Shown here piece after piece: positions 50,599-58,434 of a DNA stretch of 64,000 nucleotides. The stretch comes from JBCCXL01 sp039191605. GTDB taxonomy: Bacteria; Acidobacteriota; Thermoanaerobaculia; Multivoradales; JAHZIX01. The position numbers and the translations under genes were made by a program. Under the pieces are notes generated by a model that ran no database searches, was not told the DNA's origin, and saw only the letters and a program-made list of their open reading frames with translations. The stretch spans positions 1 through 64,000 of the forward strand of contig JBCCXL010000003.1 in the NCBI GenBank assembly GCA_039191605.1, read 5' to 3'. Position 1 is the first letter of the stretch. Each line of letters opens with the position of its first letter.

Positions 50599-53022
50599 TC
50601 AGAAGCGGAAGGCGACGTGGCCGAGAGCGCGGCGCTCGAGGATGTCGCCGCCGAAGATCTCGAAGTGCTCGTCGTCGAGAACGTTGGCGACGTTGAGGCC
50701 GATCTCGATGCGGTCGGTGAGAGCGTAGGTCGCCGACAGGTCGAGGTTGTCGTAGGACGGGATGTCGCCGGAGAAGACACCGGCGCTCCAGGGATGACCA
50801 TCAGCCCAGCGGTAGCGAACGTTGGCGTTCCAATTTGAGGCGTTGAAGGTCAGGCCGAAGGAGCCCTTGTTCTCCGGAGCGTTGGGCAGCAGGCCGTCCA
50901 CGGTCTCCTTGATCTCGAAGTCGAACCAAGAGTACGAAGCGTCGAACTGCCACTGATCGTCGATGTAGTAGTTCAGGCCGATCTCGAGGCCCTGGTTCTC
51001 CACCTGACCGAAGTTGGTGTAGGAGACCGCGCCGAGAAGGATGCTGCCATCCGTCGGGCTGTTGGTCAGCAGGGCGAAGGAGGGACCGAGGCCACCCTGC
51101 AGGGTCCCGAGGATGATCGCCGAGGAGACCGGGTCGAGGCCCGCCGGCAGCTGGTAGGCGCCGAAGGACGGATTGATGCGTCCCAGGGTCGGCTGCACCG
51201 CCGGAATGAGATCGGTAATGAAGTTCTCGATCTCGTTGTTGTAGTAGTCGATGGTGAGGAAGGCCTTGCCGTTGATGATGCCGCTGTAGCCGATCTCCCA
51301 GGCCTTGACCTCCTCAACGCCGAGGTTGGGGTTACCGAGAGCCAGGGTGGGGATGGCATCCAGGCCGCAGCTCACGCCGTTGAGCAGGCAGAGGCCCTCG
51401 AGGCCGGCGAAGGCGGTGATCGGCGGCGCGACGGCGGCGCGCAGGAAGAACTCCGAGTAGTTCGGGGTCTGGAAGGCTTCGCCGTAGTTCACGCGGATCG
51501 AGTTGTTGGGGTCGATGGCATAGACCAGCGCTGCGCGCGGGGAGAACACCGACTCGTAGAGGGAGCTGTCGTCCCAGCGGCCGGCGATCACGCCCTTGAG
51601 CTTCTCGCTGAAGTTGTACTCGATCTGGGCGAAGACCCCGGTGAAGTCCTCCTTCACCGGCTGGAACATCAGGGTCTGGATGCCGGCGGCGTTGGCGGAG
51701 TCGATGTCTTCCTCGCCGTAGTTGGCGCCGCCGATGAGGACACCCTTGCTGTCCGCGAAGAGGGTGTTGCCCTGGATCTCGAACTGCACCTTCTCGGTGT
51801 CGAGCACCAGGTTGGAGCCAGAGGATAGCGACCGCTGAACCGGCGCATCGCGCTGGTTGAGGTAGCCGTAGACGTTCCAATGCTCGCTGTTGAGGTTGAT
51901 TCGGGCGTAGGGGCGGTCGACCTCGGCCACCTGGACACGGCCGATACCGGTGACGGTCGCGGGACCATCAGCGCTGGCGAAACCACCTTCGAGGGTCAGC
52001 ACGGGGCCGTTGTCGAAGAACTTGTCGAGGCGCACGCTGCCGTAGCTGATCTCGTTGGTGCCGTCGCCCAAGAGGGGCACGGGCTCGAGGCCAAGGCCGG
52101 CGTACTCCACCTCACCGGGATCGGCCACGCCGTTGCCGTTGCGGTCGATGCGGGAGCGGGTGAAGTCCTCACCCTCCAGGTAGCCGGCGGAGAGGCGGCC
52201 GTACCAGCTGCCGCCGAGGGCGCCGCCGAAGCGCAGGTCGCCGCGCACCGTGTCGAGATCACCGCCGGTGAGCTTGAACAGACCGCCCTGGGCGTCCCGG
52301 GGAGACTTGGTCACCATGTTGATCACGCCGTTGAAGGCGTCCGCGCCGTAGAGGGCGGAGCCGGGGCCGCGCACCAGCTCGATGCTCTCGAGCTCTTCCA
52401 GGGCGAAGGGCAGGGTGGCCCACTCCTGAGCGCCGAGGAAGGGAGAGGAGGGGTCGCGCCCGTCCACCAGCACCAGGATGCGGCGGTTCAGGGAGCTGTT
52501 GAAGCCACGGGCGTTGAAGTTGTAGTCGTAGACGCCGCTCTGCACCGGCTCGGCGCCGGGGCTGGAATCCAGCAGGCGGGGCAGCTGACCGGAGGAGGCT
52601 TCGCGGGTGATGGTCTCCTCGGTGACGACCGAAACCGCCGCCGGGGCCTCGACCAGGCGCTCGGTACGCCGCGAGGCGGAGTACACGGTGATGGTCTCGA
52701 CGAAGGCGACGTCCCAATCCACCGTCTGGTCTACCTCGGTGTTGCCACCGGCGGTGACGGCGACGCCCTCGGAGCGGGCGTTGTTGGTGCCGAGGGTGAA
52801 GGAGATGTTGTATTCACCAGCGGGAACGGCGTCAAAGGAATAGGTTCCACTCTTGCTGGTGATGGTGACGTCGCTGAGGGATTCGATGGTTACGGCGACG
52901 CCGCCGAGGCCGGTGCCATCGGAGCGGGTGACCTGGCCGGAGATGCTGCCGCTCTGGGCCAGCACCGGCACGGCACCGAGCAGCAGCGCCAGGGCCGCAA
53001 TGCCGAATCGAAGGTTGCGCAT
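50599..53022 (-). CDS. TonB-dependent receptor with CarboxypepD_reg-like N-terminal domain
   Basis: From ATG 53022 (AGGAGG upstream) the protein is 807 residues. The signal peptide is MRNLRFGIAALALLLGAVPVLAQ. Residues about 26-105 form an Ig-like carboxypeptidase-regulatory domain (SISGQVTRSDGTGLGGVAVTIES, PAGEYNISFTLG). The plug follows: VETITVYSASRRTERLVEAPAAVSVVTEETI, NARGFNSSLNRRILVLVDGRD, LEELESIELVRGPGSALYGADAFNGVINMVTKS. The 22-strand barrel ends LGHVAFRF. This domain order is typical of the larger Oar/Sus-like receptors for complex substrates such as glycans or peptides. No SusD partner or regulator is adjacent, so the substrate is unknown. A longer frame back to 53205 would bury the signal peptide. 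Confidence 0.93.
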   Translation of the reverse strand: MRNLRFGIAALALLLGAVPVLAQSGSISGQVTRSDGTGLGGVAVTIESLSDVTITSKSGTYSFDAVPAGEYNISFTLGTNNARSEGVAVTAGGNTEVDQTVDWDVAFVETITVYSASRRTERLVEAPAAVSVVTEETITREASSGQLPRLLDSSPGAEPVQSGVYDYNFNARGFNSSLNRRILVLVDGRDPSSPFLGAQEWATLPFALEELESIELVRGPGSALYGADAFNGVINMVTKSPRDAQGGLFKLTGGDLDTVRGDLRFGGALGGSWYGRLSAGYLEGEDFTRSRIDRNGNGVADPGEVEYAGLGLEPVPLLGDGTNEISYGSVRLDKFFDNGPVLTLEGGFASADGPATVTGIGRVQVAEVDRPYARINLNSEHWNVYGYLNQRDAPVQRSLSSGSNLVLDTEKVQFEIQGNTLFADSKGVLIGGANYGEEDIDSANAAGIQTLMFQPVKEDFTGVFAQIEYNFSEKLKGVIAGRWDDSSLYESVFSPRAALVYAIDPNNSIRVNYGEAFQTPNYSEFFLRAAVAPPITAFAGLEGLCLLNGVSCGLDAIPTLALGNPNLGVEEVKAWEIGYSGIINGKAFLTIDYYNNEIENFITDLIPAVQPTLGRINPSFGAYQLPAGLDPVSSAIILGTLQGGLGPSFALLTNSPTDGSILLGAVSYTNFGQVENQGLEIGLNYYIDDQWQFDASYSWFDFEIKETVDGLLPNAPENKGSFGLTFNASNWNANVRYRWADGHPWSAGVFSGDIPSYDNLDLSATYALTDRIEIGLNVANVLDDEHFEIFGGDILERRALGHVAFRF

Positions 53023-53386
53023 GTTGCCTCCTGGGGCCCCTGTTTGGGGCTTCTTGCAAAGGGTTTCCCGTGTTGCGAGCGCTCGTGGCTGCTCGGGAAG
53101 ATTTCGGGGGTATGGAGAGTCGAAAGTAGACGACGCATACGAGGCCTTCGGCCTCCGCCCGTCAACTGGATGCAAACGATCGGATCGAAGAAGCTTAGCG
53201 ATCACGGGATCTTGAGTCTAGCCGCGCTGCGGCGAAGAAATGCGATTATGAGAGCGGGGATTCTCTTGCCCCTGCGCCGCGGGGTATGAGACGGTTTTCT
53301 GAGGGTTTGAGCGGCGCAGAATGTCTGCTTCGCCACTGGCCTCCCGAGAAGGCGATTTCGCAGTCTGAGGGACCCTGGACCGCCCC
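53023..53386. other. Divergent region between the TonB receptor and trkA
   Basis: About 360 bases that must hold the promoters of the receptor (leftward) and of trkA (rightward). I found no clear -35/-10 pair and no other gene. It runs into the 12-bp repeats before trkA. Confidence 0.4.
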
Positions 53387-53434
53387 TTGGTCCACCGGCT
53401 GGTCCACCCGTTGATCCACCTCTGATTCAACCTC
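53387..53434. repeat. Four degenerate 12-bp tandem repeats directly before trkA
   Basis: TTGGTCCACCGG, CTGGTCCACCCG, TTGATCCACCTC and TGATTCAACCTC are consecutive 12-bp units, decreasing in similarity towards the gene. The array ends one base before the trkA ATG at 53436, in place of a ribosome binding site; no Shine-Dalgarno is visible. Confidence 0.72.
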
Positions 53435-53435
53435 C

Positions 53436-54815
53436 ATGCAAAGAAAGCGCTACGTCGTCATGGGCGCCGGCCAGGTGGGCTGGCAGCTGGCCCGCTCGCT
53501 GTCGTCGGAGGGGCATAACCTGACGATCATCGAAGTGGACCCGGCGGTGCGAGACCGGCTGGAAGAGAACCTCGATGTTCAGGTCATCGCCGGCAACGGC
53601 GCACAGGTTCAGGTGCTGGAAGCCGCCGGCGTCTCGGGCTGCGACCTCTTTATCGCCGTGTCCTCCGCCGAGGAGGCGAATCTCGCCGCTTCCCTGCTGG
53701 CGAAGCGGTTGGGAGCTCGGCGCACCGCGGTAAGGGTGGAATCCGCGGGTCACGAGGCGGAGCATCGCAAGGTTTACGAAGAGGTCTTCAACGTCGACCT
53801 GCTGCTCTCCACCGAAGTGCTGGCGACGACCCGGGTGCTGAATCAGATCCGCGGCCACAACACCATGGCGGTGGAGTACTTCGCTGGCGGCAAGGTTCAG
53901 CTGCGCAAGATCGTGCTGGACGAGCGCTCGCCCCTGGTGCACAAAGCGCTCAAGGATGTGGAGCTGCCGGAGGCCAGCCTGGTGGTGGCCTTCTATCGCG
54001 GCGATGAGCTGGTGATTCCTTCGGGAGACGATCACGCTCTGCCCGGTGACGAAGCGCTGCTAGTGGGTGAAGCGGCGGTGATCGACAAGATCGAGCGTTG
54101 GGTCACGCAGCGCACGGAATCTCTGTCGACGGTGGTTCTCGCAGGAGGAACCCCCATCGCCGAGCTGCTGGCGGAGAGCCTCGTCGGCACCGGAGTACCG
54201 GTAAAGATCCTGGAGAAGGATCGGCAGCGGGCGCGCCAGCTCGCGGCGCGCTTTCCGGCGGTGGATATTCTCCACGGGGACACCACGGATCTCTCCTTCT
54301 TGAAGGCGGAGCGTCTGGGGCGAGCGGGCTTCTTCGTGTCCCTCACCCATCACGACGAGACCAACCTGATGGCCAGCCTGCTGGCTCAGGAGCTGGAAGT
54401 GCCCCACGTTCTTGCGCTGGTGCATCGAGCGGAGACCTCCCACCTCTGGCGTCGCCTGGGGCTGGTGAGAGTGCTCTCCCCTCGCGCCTTGGCCAACGAG
54501 AGAATTCACGAGTACATCGACAGCGACTACAGCGCCTGCATCGTTTCTCTGCGCAGGGGGGCTGCCCAGGTGCTGGAGCGCCGGCTCCACGCCGCGAGCC
54601 CGGCGGTGGGGGTCTCCCTGGCGGAGATGAGCCCGCCGCGGGGCGTGCGAGTGGGCGCGGTGGTGAGAGGCAGTGAGGTGTTTGTCCCCCGTGGGGCGGA
54701 TCGGCTCCAGGCTGGAGACCTGGTGATCCTCTTCGTGCATCAAAGCGAGCTCGGCACGGTGCAGCTCCTCTTCCCTGGCCAGGGCCGGGAGGCGAACGGT
54801 GCTTCCCCAGCGTGA
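53436..54815 (+). CDS. trkA: Trk potassium uptake regulatory subunit
   Basis: A cytoplasmic NAD(H)-binding regulatory subunit that gates the TrkH channel. The 459-residue protein holds two RCK units: the first with YVVMGAGQVGWQLARSLSSEGHNLTIIEVD (residues 6-35) and the second with STVVLAGGTPIAELLAESLVGTGVPVKILEKD. RCK_C segments follow each unit. The first GxGxxG site is classic; the second reads AGGTPIA. It is followed by trkH after 27 bases, the usual operon. The start lacks a ribosome binding site and sits directly after the tandem repeat. A K+ uptake system is consistent with the antiporter at 33 kb. Confidence 0.96.
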   Translation: MQRKRYVVMGAGQVGWQLARSLSSEGHNLTIIEVDPAVRDRLEENLDVQVIAGNGAQVQVLEAAGVSGCDLFIAVSSAEEANLAASLLAKRLGARRTAVRVESAGHEAEHRKVYEEVFNVDLLLSTEVLATTRVLNQIRGHNTMAVEYFAGGKVQLRKIVLDERSPLVHKALKDVELPEASLVVAFYRGDELVIPSGDDHALPGDEALLVGEAAVIDKIERWVTQRTESLSTVVLAGGTPIAELLAESLVGTGVPVKILEKDRQRARQLAARFPAVDILHGDTTDLSFLKAERLGRAGFFVSLTHHDETNLMASLLAQELEVPHVLALVHRAETSHLWRRLGLVRVLSPRALANERIHEYIDSDYSACIVSLRRGAAQVLERRLHAASPAVGVSLAEMSPPRGVRVGAVVRGSEVFVPRGADRLQAGDLVILFVHQSELGTVQLLFPGQGREANGASPA

Positions 54816-54842
54816 CCTAGGCCTCCGCGATGGGGCGCTGCG

Positions 54843-56309
54843 GTGAATTACCGCGCTGCACTTCGCTTCCTCGGTCGTCTGCTGCTGATTCTGGCGGGGG
54901 CCCAGCTCGCCCCCTGGGTGACCTGCCTGTTCTACGGGGAAGGGCGCAGCGCCTGGGCCTTTGTGGTCTCCGCCGGCATCGCGGCATTGAGCGGGGCTGT
55001 CTTGATGCTCATCGGTCGAGGCGCGCGGGAGCTCTACCGGCGAGAGGGCATCCTGATCGTGGTCGGCGGCTGGTTTCTGGCCTCAATCTTTGGCGCGCTG
55101 CCCTATTTGCTCACCGGTGCCCTGAGCTCCCCGGTGGACGCTCTCTTCGAGTCGGCTTCGGGCTTCACCACCACCGGAGCGACGGTGTTGACGGATATCG
55201 CCGGCCAGGACCGCGGTCTCCTCTTCTGGCGCTCCTTTACCCAATGGCTCGGCGGCATGGGGATCATCGTGCTCTTCGTCGCCCTGCTGCCGGAGGTGGG
55301 GCCCGGAACCCGGTTTCTCTACAAATTGGAGGTGCCTGGCCCCACGGCGGAAGCACTCTCGCCGCGAATCGGCGATACCGCCGCGGTGCTGTGGCGCCTC
55401 TACCTGGTGCTGACGACGCTACAGACCGGCCTGCTGATGCTCGGCGGGATGAATCTCTACGATGCGCTGACCCACACCTTCGCCACCCTCTCCACCGGCG
55501 GCTTCTCGCCACGAAATGAGTCCATGGCGGCCTTTGCCGACGCCCCCTGGCTGATCGTCATCGTGATCTTCTTCATGGTGCTGGCGGGGGGAAACTTCTC
55601 CCTTTATTACGGTCTTACCCGGGGGCAGGGGCTTCGGCTCTTGCTGCGGGATCCAGAGTTTCGCCTTTACCTGTTGATCCTGGCGGGAGCGAGCGCCGTG
55701 GTGTCCTTCAGCCTGCTTTCCGCCGGGCCTCAGGGCGGTGAGGTCGACTCCCTTTGGCAGGCTGCTCTCGACTCGGTGTTTCAGGTGGTCTCAATGATGA
55801 CTTCTACCGGGTTCGCGACGGCGAATTTCGAGAATTGGCCGAACGTCGCTCGAATGATGCTGGTGGCGCTGATGTTTGTCGGTGGCTGCGCGGGCTCTAC
55901 CTCGGGGTCAATGAAGGTGATGCGGATGGTGATCGGCATCAAATCTGCTCTGCGGGAGGTGCGCTATACCTTCAGCCCCAACTCGGTGGTGGCGGTGACC
56001 GTCGGGGGCAAGGCGGTGCCCAACGGCATCGTTCGCAGCGTCGCCGGTTTCTTCATCCTCTTCATCTCCCTTTGGGCCCTCGGAACCCTGCTGCTCACCT
56101 TCGACGGACATAGCCTCGAGACGGCCTCTACCGCGGCTATCGCCACCCTGGGGAATGTGGGCCCCGGCCTCGACGCCGTCGGGCCGGAGGAGAACTTCGC
56201 CTTCTTCTCCAGCTGGGCAAAGGTCATGATGGTGGGGCTGATGTGGACCGGGCGGCTCGAGGTCTACGCCATCGCTGCCCTGCTCAGTCGTCGATTCTGG
56301 AGCGCATGA
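54843..56309 (+). CDS. trkH: Trk/Ktr potassium transporter membrane subunit
   Basis: The K+-conducting subunit. The 488-residue protein has about 10-12 membrane helices with four pore-loop repeats: SGFTTTGATVL, TLSTGGFSP, SMMTSTGFATAN and ATLGNVGPGLDA, whose central glycines form the selectivity filter. LPEVGPGTRFLYKLEVPGP after the second helix pair is a typical TrkH stretch. GTG 54843 starts the gene; no in-frame ATG nearby fits. It is 27 bases after trkA and there is no other gene in the operon before pyrF. Confidence 0.95.
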   Translation: MNYRAALRFLGRLLLILAGAQLAPWVTCLFYGEGRSAWAFVVSAGIAALSGAVLMLIGRGARELYRREGILIVVGGWFLASIFGALPYLLTGALSSPVDALFESASGFTTTGATVLTDIAGQDRGLLFWRSFTQWLGGMGIIVLFVALLPEVGPGTRFLYKLEVPGPTAEALSPRIGDTAAVLWRLYLVLTTLQTGLLMLGGMNLYDALTHTFATLSTGGFSPRNESMAAFADAPWLIVIVIFFMVLAGGNFSLYYGLTRGQGLRLLLRDPEFRLYLLILAGASAVVSFSLLSAGPQGGEVDSLWQAALDSVFQVVSMMTSTGFATANFENWPNVARMMLVALMFVGGCAGSTSGSMKVMRMVIGIKSALREVRYTFSPNSVVAVTVGGKAVPNGIVRSVAGFFILFISLWALGTLLLTFDGHSLETASTAAIATLGNVGPGLDAVGPEENFAFFSSWAKVMMVGLMWTGRLEVYAIAALLSRRFWSA

Positions 56310-56429
56310 TTCGAGCTTCGGCTATCCTCCTCGGGGGTTCGTCCCCTCCCCTGTTCGTCTCTTTTTCCCCGTCAGCCTTTCCCTACCCCCCATCCTCGAC
56401 CCAGCGCTAGAAGCGCAGGAGCCGTTGTC

Positions 56430-57146
56430 ATGATTCGCACCCAAGACCGATTGATCTTCGCCCTCGATGTGCCTACACCACAGCAGGCCCGGCAATTGGT
56501 AGAAGAGCTCGGCGATAGCGTGAGCTTCTACAAGATCGGCCTCGAGCTCTTCTCCGCCGGAGGGTATTGGGAGCTGGTGGAGTGGCTGAAGGAACGAGAC
56601 AAGAAGGTCTTTGCCGACCTCAAGCTCTTCGATGTCCCCAATACCGTGGCCTCGGCGGTGCGCGCCCTGGCGCCGCGGGGGGTGGACTTTCTCACCGTGC
56701 ACGGCAACGACGGAATCCTGCGGGCGGCCTGTAAGGCGCGGGAGGAAGCCGGTGGAGCCGGCGGCCCCAGAATTCTTGCCGTCACCGTGCTCACCAGCCT
56801 CGATCGCGGAGATCTGGACGATCTGGGCTTTGATGTCGACGTCGAGGAGCTGGTGCTCTCCCGCGCCCGCCGCGCTGTCCAGATCGGCTGTGACGGCATC
56901 GTTGCCTCAGGGCTCGAAGCTCCCGCTCTGCGCGCCGCCGTGGATGAAGCGGCGCTCCTGGTTTGCCCCGGGATCCGGCCGGTGGACAACAAGAGCGACG
57001 ACCAGAAGCGCACCGTCGATGTCGAGCAGGCCTTCCGCAACGGCGCCGACTACATCGTCGTCGGCCGCCCGATTCGCACCGCCGAGAATCCCCGCGAAGC
57101 CGCCGAGGCGATTCAGCGGGTGATCGCCGGGGTGTTCGAGGGTTAA
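56430..57146 (+). CDS. pyrF: Orotidine-5'-phosphate decarboxylase
   Basis: The last step of UMP synthesis. The 238-residue TIM barrel has the substrate loop DRLIFALDVPT, the catalytic DLKLFDVPNT with D63, K65 and D68, LTVHGNDG, and the phosphate-binding end CPGIRPVDNKSDDQKRT and YIVVGRPI. All are as in the group-I enzymes. The gene is alone, 120 bases after trkH, and its TAA is followed at once by a 16-bp repeat. Confidence 0.96.
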   Translation: MIRTQDRLIFALDVPTPQQARQLVEELGDSVSFYKIGLELFSAGGYWELVEWLKERDKKVFADLKLFDVPNTVASAVRALAPRGVDFLTVHGNDGILRAACKAREEAGGAGGPRILAVTVLTSLDRGDLDDLGFDVDVEELVLSRARRAVQIGCDGIVASGLEAPALRAAVDEAALLVCPGIRPVDNKSDDQKRTVDVEQAFRNGADYIVVGRPIRTAENPREAAEAIQRVIAGVFEG

Positions 57147-57178
57147 GTCAGCGAGGGCTGACTTCAGTGAGGGCTGAG
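57147..57178. repeat. Two 16-bp tandem repeats directly after pyrF
   Basis: GTCAGCGAGGGCTGAC (57147-57162) and TTCAGTGAGGGCTGAG (57163-57178) differ at three bases. The array starts at the base after the pyrF stop codon. The first copy is also a hairpin, AGTCAGC-GAGG-GCTGACT. Confidence 0.78.
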
Positions 57179-57204
57179 TCAAAGGCGGCGGACTGCTGAA
57201 CCGT

Positions 57205-58032
57205 CTAGCCGAGCTGCAGCACCGCGAGCATCAGCGCCGCGATGGCGACTCGGTACCAGCCGAAGGGTTCGAGCCCCCGGCGCACCAAGAATTCGACAAA
57301 CCAGCGTACGGCGAGGGCGGCGGAAACCGTGGCGGAGACGAAGCCGATCACCAGCGGGAGCCAGCCGATCTGCTGCAGCATGTCGCCGCCGCCCTGGTAG
57401 GCCTGGTAGGCGGTGGCGGCGGATAGGGTGATGCCGCCGAGCAGAAAGGAGAACTCCGCCGCGTCCCGGGAGCAAAGGCCGAGGGCGATGGCCGCTACCA
57501 GGGTGACCATGGAGCGGCTGGTTCCCGGCCACAGGGCGAGGCATTGGGCGAGGCCAATGAGCAGCGCGGCGCTGAGGGTGAGCTGGACCAGGGGCTGGCC
57601 CTTCTGGGAATTTCGCTGGAAAGTCGGCCGTCGCCACAGGATCACCATCGCAATTCCGCCGACAGCCAGGGCGAGAATCACCGGGTAAGGGCCATGGAGA
57701 TGATCCTCGATGAGGTCCCGCAGGAGCAGGCCGAAAACCGCTGCCGGAAAGAAGGCGATCACCAAGCACAGAGCCAGATGCCGGCCCTGCTCGTCACGAC
57801 CGAGGACTCCTCGAATGAGGCTTCCAACCCGCTGCCGGTAAAGCCCGAAAACCGCGGCGATGGCGCCCGCCTGGATCACGATCTCGAAGGTGAAGACGGC
57901 GGACCACAGCTCGTCGTCCTCGGCGAGGCCGAGCATCCACGAGGTGAGGATCAGGTGCCCCGTGGAGCTCACCGGCAGGTACTCGGTCACCCCCTCGACG
58001 ATGCCGAGGAGTAGGGCTTGCCACCAGGTCAT
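57205..58032 (-). CDS. uppP: Undecaprenyl-diphosphatase
   Basis: An inner-membrane enzyme that removes a phosphate from undecaprenyl diphosphate to recycle the lipid carrier for peptidoglycan and other polymers. The 275-residue BacA-family protein has about eight helices. The catalytic region is IVEGVTEYLPVSSTGHL, with E13, E17 and H26, and the second motif is LWPGTSRSM with R173. Loss would raise bacitracin sensitivity. It complements mpl, murI and the amidase elsewhere in the window. It is leftward and convergent with pyrF. Confidence 0.95.
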   Translation of the reverse strand: MTWWQALLLGIVEGVTEYLPVSSTGHLILTSWMLGLAEDDELWSAVFTFEIVIQAGAIAAVFGLYRQRVGSLIRGVLGRDEQGRHLALCLVIAFFPAAVFGLLLRDLIEDHLHGPYPVILALAVGGIAMVILWRRPTFQRNSQKGQPLVQLTLSAALLIGLAQCLALWPGTSRSMVTLVAAIALGLCSRDAAEFSFLLGGITLSAATAYQAYQGGGDMLQQIGWLPLVIGFVSATVSAALAVRWFVEFLVRRGLEPFGWYRVAIAALMLAVLQLG

Positions 58033-58434
58033 AAGCTTTCGGGGAAAGGGGTGTGGGTAGTCGCGACGGGGGGATTTAGGGCGGCCGAGGGAAAGCTCGG
58101 GGAGGCTACCATAGCGCCATTAGAGCCTCGCGTTATCAGGGCACAAGCTTTAGGGGAGCATAGCTTTGGGGGAGCATCGCGCTGGGCGCATTCAAAGCCG
58201 TTGGGTTCAGAGACTGAAGGGAAAGGGAGCAAGCCGTGGGGCCCGGAACCGGCTTCCGTGCTCCAAGAGCTCGCGGTGGTGCTCCCGCGGGTCCATGGCT
58301 CCAGGTCTCGCTTTGACTTACGGTCCCGATTCCGGAATCATTCCGACACCTCCATGTCTCGGTATCGCGCTGATCACACTGGCCTTCGCGGCATACCGAA
58401 ACTCCTTTCGCAGAGACGTCATTCTTGAGCGCCC
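58033..58434. other. Divergent region between uppP and the kinase gene, with a 16-bp tandem pair
   Basis: These 402 bases hold no supported gene. A tandem duplication lies at 58146-58177: AGCTTTAGGGGAGCAT and AGCTTTGGGGGAGCAT, identical except for one base. Promoters for both neighbours should be here, but I could not define them. Confidence 0.6.

Noticed and set aside
51880..53289. A 469-codon plus-strand frame opposite the TonB receptor
   Set aside because: Gly/Ala/Val/Glu-rich composition typical of antisense frames; the receptor on the minus strand has clear domains and a good start site.
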